A stretch of 43,709 bases of DNA, taken from contig CBFFYP010000032.1 of assembly GCA_965646165.1 (NCBI GenBank), forward strand, positions 1-43,709. Direction: 5' to 3'. This DNA is from MGBC114844 sp910585855 (GTDB lineage: Bacteria; Bacillota; Clostridia; Lachnospirales; Lachnospiraceae). Position numbers and translations under genes: made by a program. Shown piece by piece: positions 17,881 through 25,399 of the stretch. Position 1 is the first letter of the stretch; each line of letters begins with the position of its first letter. The notes under the pieces were generated by a model. It made no database searches. It was not told the origin of the DNA and saw only the letters and a list, made by a program, of their open reading frames with translations.

Positions 17881-17980
17881 GGAACATCAAAATCGGGAGG
17901 AAGGTTTATTTCGGGATTGCTCTTGCTTAGCATTTCCTTGTAGACTTTCCTTCCGATTTCAGCTATGCCTACCAGCCGGA
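17881..17980 (+). repeat. Type B repeat B0, internally deleted
   Basis: Shortened type B copy just after glgP. The arms 17890-17908 and 17941-17959 pair over 19 bp with 16 Watson-Crick and 3 G-U pairs. Only the CTTGCTTAGCATTTCCTTGT part of the core remains. The flanks match B2: TTTGATTTTTTCT before, and CTACCAGCCGG after. It may serve as the glgP 3' hairpin. Confidence 0.7.
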
Positions 17981-18022
17981 AGATAGTTTTTACTCTTCGA
18001 ATTTGTTCACTGCTTTATTCAA

Positions 18023-18450
18023 CTTTTGGAGATAGAATGTTGCCGGAAAGGGTTGGTTTTCACCGGACGCCAGAGGTGGTTTGTTCCTGTCCTTTGCTTG
18101 CTCCGCTCCAAACGGTAAGAAAGTCTAGGGCTTCTGATTTCAGTTCATCCAACCATACGAACCGGAGCGCAATTCGCCCTCACTACAGGCGAAACATAAT
18201 TGGTGTAAGGAAAGATTTTATCCTCCATAAAACATCCTCTTCCCTATGATCCGGGCTAAACACGCCCCTTTTTTTGCATACCCTGCATGGAAGCAGGATA
18301 TGCAAAAAATTCTAAGTTCTTCCACAGAAGCCCAAGACTTTCTAACCGTTCTCCGAAGTCGCAGTCAAAGGACAGGAGCAAACCGCCTCTCGCTGTTGGT
18401 TGGATAGCGGTAGAAATTTTTATTGCAGAACAAGTTTTCCGCAAAGGTTA
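18023..18450 (-). repeat. Type A palindromic repeat A2, complete
   Basis: Complete copy of the A-II subtype. GGACG lies at 18065-18069. The arms 18072-18096 and 18366-18390 pair over 25 bp with two G-U pairs and no mismatch. The core hairpin reads GCATACCCTGC-ATGGAA-GCAGGATATGC. Similarity to copy A6 extends outside the arms, from CTTTTGGAGATA on the left to about 18450 on the right, where the A0 flank also matches. It fills most of the 810 bp gap between glgP and the AraC-type regulator. Short open frames inside it are not considered genes. Confidence 0.85.
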
Positions 18451-18569
18451 GATACCATTCTGTCCTCTTTTACAAAATCTTCCATGATATCTTCTAAAAA
18501 ATAATCTATTAGAAATCAAAAATTCTATAAGCCAATATTAATATATAGAAAATATAGATAAAATTTTAC

Positions 18570-18598
18570 TTTCAATTTGTGCAGATTTCATATATAAT
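18570..18598 (+). promoter_or_regulatory. Weak candidate promoter for the AraC-type regulator
   Basis: Perfect TATAAT at 18593-18598, with a poor -35 (TTTCAA) 17 nt upstream, about 65 nt before the start at 18665. The rest of 18451-18664 is AT-rich without clear structure. Confidence 0.35.
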
Positions 18599-18664
18599 AG
18601 AATAGAACGATATAAAGTGATTGGGATGGGCAGAATATTTGCTGCTTAAAAGATTTAAAGAGCG

Positions 18665-20998
18665 ATGGGGAGCAAAATGAGAGATAGGATAAAAAAACTA
18701 AAGACAATTCAATATAAATATAGAATTTTTCTTTATTTAATATTTTTAACATTTATTCCTTTGATGATTTTAGGAGGCTATTCTTATTATAATTATTTAA
18801 AAGAATCCGCTTTGAAAATTGATACTTCAATGGAAGCCGTTGTAGAACAGACAGCTTCCCGGGTGGATACTGCACTTGGAAATATGAAGCGGTACTATAC
18901 CGCCGAAGTGTTAGATGATGAGATTGCATGGCTTCTGGAGGCAGATCTGGATTATTCTTATTATTCTTATATACGGGGGGGTATTTCTGCTCTCTCTGGA
19001 GAGTCGATGGTGTCTGATTATGTGTCTGGCTATTCCTTTGTAAATTTTAAGAATGGATGGGTACTGAGTAATATGGGGATGTATCCTTATTTGCTTGTAA
19101 AAAATAAGGATATGGTAGAGGGACTGTATTCTTATAAAACAGAATTTATTGAACGAAGTTTTTGGAATTATAATTGGGGAACAACAGAAAAGGGAAAATT
19201 TAAAAGTCGGGAGTGGGTGCAGGCGGACGGACTTGTGCTGGTCTATAAACTGCCGGTCAGCAGTGCAGAAACCCATGCAATGATGATTATTAAGGTGAAT
19301 ATGGAGAGATTATTTGCTTTGATGCGGGAAAATTTGGCAAGTGGGGACTTGATGGTATTTGATGGAAATGGAGAATTGATTTATGCAACCGATCAGACAG
19401 TGGCATACCAGCTTTTAGATTTTCAGGCTACAGGAAGTTTGGAAGGAAAAAATCGGGTTCGTCTGACAGACGGAAAAACCTATGTGGTTGCAGAAGCCAG
19501 ATCAAAGCAGTTGGATTGGACTTATGTGGTAAGTTATAACTGGAATCGAGTACAGAATGAGGCATTTAGTATTCTTTCTATTACAGGGTGTCTGCTGCTT
19601 CTTGGTGCAATGGCAGTGATATTGGTTGTAATGATTACACGAAGGATCTATGAACCAGTGTCTTCCCTTGCTAATCATGTCGGGTTTGGAGAGGAAAAAG
19701 AAAAGCGTTCTAAGAATGAATTGGAATATATTGCCAATCAAATCGATCGCTTGGTAGATACCAATGTGAGTTTGGAGCGGTTGATGTCAGAGCAGAGAGA
19801 GCAGCTAACAGAATTGTTTATGCTGCATTTGATCAATGGAGATATCAGCGGAGAGCAGATTTTAGCATATCGGGATCAGTTGGATATGTCTGTTTTTTCG
19901 ATTTATCTGTTAGGGGCAATTATCTTTAAATCCATGAATCATGGGGAAATTTATGATGAAGCAAAACAGGATGCACTTCGTTTAAGTATTATGGAACAGA
20001 TGCCAGAAGAAATTCGGACAAAGTTAGCTATGCTGCCTGTTTGCAATGCGAAAGCAATTATTGTTGTATTTGGCGGGGAAAATGAACAGGATTTAGATGA
20101 AGAGATCCTGCATTTTTATGAAAAGTTAAAAGAGTTTGTAGAAGAGCAGTATCAAATGGCAGTATCTATGGGAATCAGTGGTTCATGCAGCAGCTTCTCT
20201 GATTTCCGCAAGGCTTATCGAGAGTGTATTGAAGCAGTAAAAAATAATGAAATGATGGCAGAGGAAGAGATTTGGGATCATACAGGAGTCATGTTTTATA
20301 CAGATATTACAAGACAGGAAAACAGTCAGATTAGTACTTATGATAAATTATTAGAAAAGCAGATTAAGGAAGCAGTGGACAACGGAAATAAAGAAGAGGC
20401 TTTTCGGCTGATGGATGCATTTATTGATTCTCTTTTAGAAAAAAAAGTTCCTCAGGGGGAAAATTCACTTTATCTGCACCGAATGATTGTTGCAATTATA
20501 TTAGTTGCAACGGATGCGGGACTGCAGACAGGAAAGATATTTTCGGATGGAGTGAGTGTATTATTTCAAAAGTTTACCATGCTGTATGATATGGATAAGA
20601 TACGGAGCTGTATGAAGTATAAGGTAATTGCACCTATTGTAGATAGATTGGAAAATTATCGGACAAGTAAATCTTCTGAAATTATGCAGGAAATTCAGGA
20701 ATTGATAGAAAAATGCAGAGGAGATTTGACATTGACGGAATGTGCAGATGCATTGGGGTATCATCCGACATATCTTTGGAAGGTAATTAAGATGGAAAGG
20801 AATACTACGTTTAGTGACTATGTGGCAGAGTATCGTCTTCAGGAAGCAAAACGATTATTATTAGAAACAAATATGACGGTTAATGATATAGCGATTAAGT
20901 TAAACTATACCAATGCACAGAATTTTATTCGTTTTTTTAGTAAGTTGGAGGGAGAAACACCCGGAAAATATCGGCGAACACATAAAAAAAATGAATAA
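18665..20998 (+). CDS. Membrane-bound AraC-family regulator (YesN-like, Cache sensor)
   Basis: A 777-residue one-component regulator. A basic N-terminus and membrane helix (about 22-42) precede an extracellular domain of about 255 residues, then a second helix (about 303-325). A cytoplasmic linker region (about 370-670) follows, and a C-terminal AraC-type double helix-turn-helix (about 680-777: LTLTECADALGYHPTYLWKV and MTVNDIAIKLNYTNAQNFIR). Proteins of this form sit beside LplABC/YtcPQ-type oligosaccharide transporters and activate them, which matches the next genes. An alternative start at ATG 18677 has GGGGAG four nt upstream. The sensed ligand is probably an extracellular pectin fragment, inferred from the PL11 gene downstream. 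Confidence 0.9.
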   Translation: MGSKMRDRIKKLKTIQYKYRIFLYLIFLTFIPLMILGGYSYYNYLKESALKIDTSMEAVVEQTASRVDTALGNMKRYYTAEVLDDEIAWLLEADLDYSYYSYIRGGISALSGESMVSDYVSGYSFVNFKNGWVLSNMGMYPYLLVKNKDMVEGLYSYKTEFIERSFWNYNWGTTEKGKFKSREWVQADGLVLVYKLPVSSAETHAMMIIKVNMERLFALMRENLASGDLMVFDGNGELIYATDQTVAYQLLDFQATGSLEGKNRVRLTDGKTYVVAEARSKQLDWTYVVSYNWNRVQNEAFSILSITGCLLLLGAMAVILVVMITRRIYEPVSSLANHVGFGEEKEKRSKNELEYIANQIDRLVDTNVSLERLMSEQREQLTELFMLHLINGDISGEQILAYRDQLDMSVFSIYLLGAIIFKSMNHGEIYDEAKQDALRLSIMEQMPEEIRTKLAMLPVCNAKAIIVVFGGENEQDLDEEILHFYEKLKEFVEEQYQMAVSMGISGSCSSFSDFRKAYRECIEAVKNNEMMAEEEIWDHTGVMFYTDITRQENSQISTYDKLLEKQIKEAVDNGNKEEAFRLMDAFIDSLLEKKVPQGENSLYLHRMIVAIILVATDAGLQTGKIFSDGVSVLFQKFTMLYDMDKIRSCMKYKVIAPIVDRLENYRTSKSSEIMQEIQELIEKCRGDLTLTECADALGYHPTYLWKVIKMERNTTFSDYVAEYRLQEAKRLLLETNMTVNDIAIKLNYTNAQNFIRFFSKLEGETPGKYRRTHKKNE

Positions 20999-21122
20999 TC
21001 AGTTGCTTATTTTTGGAAAAAAATTGGAAAATAGAATGATAATAAATAGAAAATTTTCCTAAAAATCTTAAAAATTTTCTGTTAAATTTGTTAAAATCAT
21101 AGAAAAGGAAAGATATTGAGTA

Positions 21123-21151
21123 TTGATGTAATTGCATCCTTACGGTATTAT
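21123..21151 (+). promoter_or_regulatory. Candidate promoter of the oligosaccharide ABC operon
   Basis: TTGATG (21123-21128), 17 nt spacer, TATTAT (21146-21151), about 90 nt before the first permease start. Upstream, a GGAAAAT...ATTTTCC dyad (about 21025-21060) could be regulatory. The AraC-type regulator encoded just upstream is the likely activator. Confidence 0.45.
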
Positions 21152-21238
21152 TGCACTAATGGAATATGAAAATACAGCTTGCTAAAGTGCAAAGTGCATA
21201 ATTCCGGCAAAACAAAAAAACAAAAAAGGAGGATAATT

Positions 21239-22207
21239 ATGAGCAAGAGGAAAAATGAAATTTCTCCAGAGGCACTCGAAATTCTTTCTCGAGAGGATAA
21301 GAAGAAGTCTATGCTGAAGTACATTAAGCAGCATAAATGGCTGTATGTTATGCTGCTGCCCGGACTGATTTATTTTATTGTGTTTCGGTATATTCCAATG
21401 TTTGGTATTGTGATTGCGTTTCAGAATTTCAGTCCATTTATGGGATTTTTGAAAAGTCCGTTTGTAGGGTTATTGAATTTTAAAAATTTCTTTACTGGCG
21501 GGGATTTCTGGATGCTGTTGACTAATACGCTTGGTATTTCTTTACTGAGTTTAGTATTGTATTTTCCGGCACCGGTTATTTTATCTCTGTTTTTAAATGA
21601 GATTCGGCATGATGCATATAAGAGAACCATTCAGACTTTTATCTATATCCCGCATTTTGTATCATGGGTTATTGTTGCCAGTTTAACCTATCAGTTATTA
21701 AATGTAAATGATGGTATTATCAATATGATTATCAAGTCAATTACAGGAAGCACAGTGGATATTTTAGGAAGTCCGAAATATTTCAGAGGACTGATTATCG
21801 GGCAGAGTATCTGGAAAGAAACTGGTTATGGTACAATTGTATTCCTTGCGGCACTCTCTGGAGTGGATATGCAGCTCTATGAAGCAGCAAGAGTAGATGG
21901 AGCGGGACGTTGGCGTTTGATGTGGCATATTACGCTTCCGACAATTAAAGGAACTGTAATTATGATGTTAATCTTACGTGTTGGATCCATCTTAAATACA
22001 GGTTACGAGCAGATTTTCTTGATGAGAAACGAATTAAACGTATCAAAGGCAGAAGTGTTTGATACTTATGTTTATATCAAAGGTATTAAAAATGCACAGT
22101 ATTCTTTTAGTCAGGCAGCAGGTTTATTTAAATCTGTAGTAGGTATGATTATGGTGCTTGGTGCAAACTGGGTTGCAAAAAAAGCCGGTGAATCCGGTAT
22201 CTATTAG
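21239..22207 (+). CDS. ABC sugar transporter permease, LplB/YteP type
   Basis: A 322-residue inner-membrane permease with six predicted helices. The cytoplasmic EAA loop that contacts the ATPase is clear: EAARVDGAGRWRLMWHITLP. The N-terminal motif KQHKWLYVMLLPGLIYFIVF is typical of LplB-type permeases in complex-oligosaccharide importers. ATG 21239 follows AAAAGGAGG; upstream in-frame codons lack a ribosome binding site. It starts the permease-permease-binding protein operon. No ATPase gene is present, and such systems usually share an MsmX-type ATPase encoded elsewhere. Confidence 0.92.
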   Translation: MSKRKNEISPEALEILSREDKKKSMLKYIKQHKWLYVMLLPGLIYFIVFRYIPMFGIVIAFQNFSPFMGFLKSPFVGLLNFKNFFTGGDFWMLLTNTLGISLLSLVLYFPAPVILSLFLNEIRHDAYKRTIQTFIYIPHFVSWVIVASLTYQLLNVNDGIINMIIKSITGSTVDILGSPKYFRGLIIGQSIWKETGYGTIVFLAALSGVDMQLYEAARVDGAGRWRLMWHITLPTIKGTVIMMLILRVGSILNTGYEQIFLMRNELNVSKAEVFDTYVYIKGIKNAQYSFSQAAGLFKSVVGMIMVLGANWVAKKAGESGIY

Positions 22208-22224
22208 AAAGGAGGAAGAATGTT

Positions 22225-23130
22225 ATGGCAGAAGTGAAGACAACAAGAGAAAATCGAATTAAAAAGAGTACGGCTGATAAAGTAACGGATGTGATTATTT
22301 ATGTTGGAATCGGACTGGTCGGACTTGCTACATTGCTTCCTTTTCTTTATGTAATTGCAGGATCTTTTGCAACAGAAAAAGAATTGACAGAGCGGGCATT
22401 CTTTATTATTCCAAGGGAATTTTCATTAAATGCCTATAACTATATCACACAGACCGGTGATATTTTTAAGGGATTAAGAAATTCTATTTATCTTACAGTA
22501 GTTGGTACAATTATCAATATGTTTTTTACTACTACATTTGCCTATCCGCTTTCCAAGGTATATATGAAGGGAAGAAATGTTCTTTTAAATATGGTAATTG
22601 TAACTATGCTTTTTTCTGGTGGTATGATTCCGTCTTTTCTGTGGATTCAAAGCCTTGGATTATATAATTCTTATTGGGCATTAATTCTGCCCGGAGCGAT
22701 TAGTCCTTTTAATATGATTATTGTAAAAAATTTCTTTCAGGAACTTCCGGCAGAATTGGATGAGGCAGCAAGAATTGACGGCTGTACTGATATTGGGATT
22801 TTTGCAAAGATTGTAATACCGCTTTCTAAACCGGTTATTGCTTCTATTTCTTTGTTCTATGCAGTAGGATATTGGAATGATTATTTTAATGCAATGATTT
22901 ATTTAAGTGACAGCAGAAAAGAAACAGTTCAGATTGTACTTCGCCGTATTGTATTGCTTGCCGGTGGAATTAATGCAGATGCATTTGATTATGAGTCTAA
23001 TGGAGTTCCACCTGATAAGGCAGTAAAGATGGCAGCTACGGTAGTAGCAACTTTGCCTATTTTGGTAGTTTATCCTTTTGTACAAAAATATTTTACCAAG
23101 GGTGTTATGGTTGGAGCTGTAAAGGGATAA
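22225..23130 (+). CDS. ABC sugar transporter permease, YtcP/AraQ type
   Basis: A 301-residue second permease. The EAA loop reads EAARIDGCTDIGIFAKIVIP. The N-terminal stretch (ADKVTDVIIYVGIGLVGLATLLPFLYVIAGS, shown here only as the first helix, about 18-48) and the C-terminal region ending YPFVQKYFTKGVMVGAVKG are characteristic of carbohydrate permeases of the MalG/AraQ group. Confidence 0.6.
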   Translation: MAEVKTTRENRIKKSTADKVTDVIIYVGIGLVGLATLLPFLYVIAGSFATEKELTERAFFIIPREFSLNAYNYITQTGDIFKGLRNSIYLTVVGTIINMFFTTTFAYPLSKVYMKGRNVLLNMVIVTMLFSGGMIPSFLWIQSLGLYNSYWALILPGAISPFNMIIVKNFFQELPAELDEAARIDGCTDIGIFAKIVIPLSKPVIASISLFYAVGYWNDYFNAMIYLSDSRKETVQIVLRRIVLLAGGINADAFDYESNGVPPDKAVKMAATVVATLPILVVYPFVQKYFTKGVMVGAVKG

Positions 23131-23279
23131 TCTAATATAGTAGAAGAAAATAAAATTATTGTTACATATATTTTCAAATCCAAATAAGCAGACTATATTT
23201 TTGGGGATTGGAATTGGAAATATTGTTATAAAAGTGGTCAGATCGACATGCTTGTTTTTTAATGATAAGGAGGAAAATT

Positions 23280-24899
23280 ATGAAGAGAAGAAAAGCAAGA
23301 AAAGTAACAGCGATTGCATTGGCAGCAGCTATGCTTGCCAGTATGACAGCCTGTGGAGGAAACAGTACGACTCCAACAAATAATACAACTGCAGCAACAA
23401 CTGCAAGCAACACCGGAACAACTGCTTCAAATACAACAACAACAGCAGCACCGGCAGAAAAAGCAGAAATTACATTTATGACAATCGACTTTGAAGGAAA
23501 TCCGTTAAGTGAAGGAGCATCAATTCCTTATGCACAGGAATGTCTTGCTTTAATGGAAGATTATACCAATACAAAAGTTGATTTTACATGGGTTGCAAAT
23601 GATGTTTTAGAGGAAAAAGTAACTTTGGCACTGGCAAATCCAAAGGAAATGCCAATGGTTATGGCAGTTGGAAATATTACAGGTGCAATTATCAGTGCAG
23701 CAAATGCAGGAGCATTTATAGATTTGAACAATTATATGTTTGATTCTGCAAAGTATCCGAATCTTTCTCAGGCAAATCCAGATGTATGCCAGTCGCTTAC
23801 CGTAGGCGGAAAATTAATTGGAATTTACCGTGCAAGAGTGATTGGACGTTATGGAATCGCTTATCGTGCAGACTGGGCAGAAAAGTTAGGAATTGCAGAG
23901 CCAAAAACAATAGATGATATGTATGAGATGATGTCGCAGTTTACTTATGGAGATCCAGACGGAAATGGACAGGATGATACGTATGGTCTTGCACTTTGTC
24001 AGTATACAGGACCGTTTGATATTATGCAGACTTGGTTTGGCGTTGGGAATAAATGGGTAGAGCAGGACGGCAAATTAATTCCGGTTCATATGCAGTCAGA
24101 GTATAAAGAGGCACTTGACTGGTTTAAGAAGATGTATGACGATGGCTTGGTATATAAGGACTGGGCTGTGCGTGGTACGGATCAGTGGGAAGATAGTGTA
24201 AAGAATGGAGAATGTGGAATCTTTATTGATACAACAGACGGTGGAAGACGAATCTGGGATTATTTTGTAAATAATAGTATTCCTTCTGTAATAGAGGGGC
24301 AGGAAACGGCTGCTATGAATTTGATTGGTACAATTAACGATAAGACATTAGCTACTACTGGATATAACGGAATGTTTGTATTAAGTGCTTCTACTTGCAA
24401 TACAGATGAGAAAATTGAAGATTGTCTGCATTTTCTGGATAAAATGTGTGATGATGAAATGTTAGTTCTTTCTGCTTGGGGACTGCAGGATGTCCATTGG
24501 AAGCTGGATGAAAATGGATATCTGGTGGATATTAAAGATCCTACCGATGCAAATGCAGCAAAGGCATATCAGGCTCTGAATCAGACAGTTGCTTATATTC
24601 CTAATATGACTCAGACTTCCCCTGTGAAGGAAGAGAATGAGCGTACACAGAGAATGAATCAGGTAAGAGAAGAAAATGTTCCTTATGCAGTATTTAATCC
24701 TGCTGATGCTTATTTGATTAATTCTTCTACTTATTCTTTAAGTGGAGCTAGTTTGGATCAGATTCTTTCTCAGGCACGGACACAGTATATTTGTGGACAG
24801 ATTGATGAGGCAGGGTTGCAGCAGGCATGGGATACTTGGTTATCTACCGGTGGGCAGGCTTTGATTGATGAGGTAAATGAACAGTATAAGCAGAATTAA
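23280..24899 (+). CDS. ABC transporter sugar-binding lipoprotein (LplA/YtcQ-like)
   Basis: A 539-residue extracellular solute-binding protein. The signal peptide (KRRKARK then AIALAAAMLASMTAC) ends in a lipobox, with Cys25 as the lipid-anchored residue. A Thr/Asn/Ala-rich linker (about 28-60) precedes the binding fold. The size and position fit family 1 binding proteins that deliver complex oligosaccharides to LplB/YtcP permeases. ATG 23280 is set by AAGGAGG. A 149 bp gap separates it from the permeases, perhaps to allow higher expression. The downstream PL11 lyase suggests rhamnogalacturonan fragments as substrate (inference). Confidence 0.93.
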   Translation: MKRRKARKVTAIALAAAMLASMTACGGNSTTPTNNTTAATTASNTGTTASNTTTTAAPAEKAEITFMTIDFEGNPLSEGASIPYAQECLALMEDYTNTKVDFTWVANDVLEEKVTLALANPKEMPMVMAVGNITGAIISAANAGAFIDLNNYMFDSAKYPNLSQANPDVCQSLTVGGKLIGIYRARVIGRYGIAYRADWAEKLGIAEPKTIDDMYEMMSQFTYGDPDGNGQDDTYGLALCQYTGPFDIMQTWFGVGNKWVEQDGKLIPVHMQSEYKEALDWFKKMYDDGLVYKDWAVRGTDQWEDSVKNGECGIFIDTTDGGRRIWDYFVNNSIPSVIEGQETAAMNLIGTINDKTLATTGYNGMFVLSASTCNTDEKIEDCLHFLDKMCDDEMLVLSAWGLQDVHWKLDENGYLVDIKDPTDANAAKAYQALNQTVAYIPNMTQTSPVKEENERTQRMNQVREENVPYAVFNPADAYLINSSTYSLSGASLDQILSQARTQYICGQIDEAGLQQAWDTWLSTGGQALIDEVNEQYKQN

Positions 24900-24921
24900 G
24901 GCAGGATGTCAGAAGTGAAGG

Positions 24922-25066
24922 GGACGTCAGAAGCGAAGCAGAGGTCTATTCCGGGCCCGCTTTCGCTTAGCATTTCCTCGTAGCGGACACATAAGACGCT
25001 AAAATACAGCGTCTAAGTGCCGACGGGAAATGATGACCCTGCATAGACCTCTGCTTCGCTTCTGAC
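24922..25066 (+). repeat. Type B palindromic repeat B1, complete
   Basis: GGACG at 24922-24926. The arms 24926-24949 and 25043-25066 are perfectly complementary over 24 bp. The core is one long hairpin: CATTTCC/GGAAATG outer, then GACGCT-AAAATAC-AGCGTC at the tip. It begins 22 bp after the binding-protein stop codon. Bases 24904-24920 repeat the start of the element with two C-to-T differences. Confidence 0.88.
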
Positions 25067-25213
25067 TGGTTTTTCAGGAATATACTTATGATTGATGAAA
25101 TTTGCCGTAAGTGTTGCGCCAGCCGTAAAGTGATGCAATTCCTCATGAGGTTGTGTATATTTTATTGTACTGGATAGTGGATTTATTTGACGTTCAGTGT
25201 ATGTGGCTGCAGA

Positions 25214-25243
25214 GGAGGCTGTTATACGACAGCTTCCTTTTTT
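25214..25243 (+). terminator. Intrinsic terminator of the ABC operon
   Basis: GGAGGCTGT (25214-25222), loop TATACG, ACAGCTTCC (25229-25237), then TTTTTT (25238-25243). One G-U pair in the stem. It lies about 315 nt after the binding-protein gene, beyond repeat B1, so the transcript should include the repeat. Bases 25067-25213 show nothing else clear. Confidence 0.85.
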
Positions 25244-25345
25244 ATGCGCACGCTGATGCACAGGAAATATGGGTGTATTGGCAGTGTACGGGTAGTGGAG
25301 AAGGTCATTTTCCTATTCGATTGTAGATGGATACTCATAGGAAGA

Positions 25346-25374
25346 TTGTTAGAAAAAGTAAGAAATAATAAAAT
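25346..25374 (+). promoter_or_regulatory. Candidate promoter of the PL11 lyase gene
   Basis: TTGTTA (25346-25351), 17 nt spacer, TAAAAT (25369-25374). It leaves a short leader before ATG 25400. It follows the terminator at 25214, so the lyase is probably a separate transcript. Confidence 0.45.
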
Positions 25375-25399
25375 AATAAATATATAGAGGAAAATTGAA

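Noticed and set aside
17965..18444. Open reading frames inside repeat A2 on both strands, and similar ones in A3-A7 (33624-34056, 39283-39535, 43444-43683)
   Set aside because: They lie wholly in repeat cores, lack ribosome binding sites, and their sequence is explained by conserved hairpins such as GGGCG-AATTG-CGCCC.
23159..23383. Possible small peptide gene before the sugar-binding lipoprotein
   Set aside because: It overlaps the lipoprotein start in another frame, has no ribosome binding site, and its composition is that of a shadow frame.
25067..25399. Small genes in the gap before the PL11 lyase
   Set aside because: The only open frames cross the terminator at 25214 and show no start signals.
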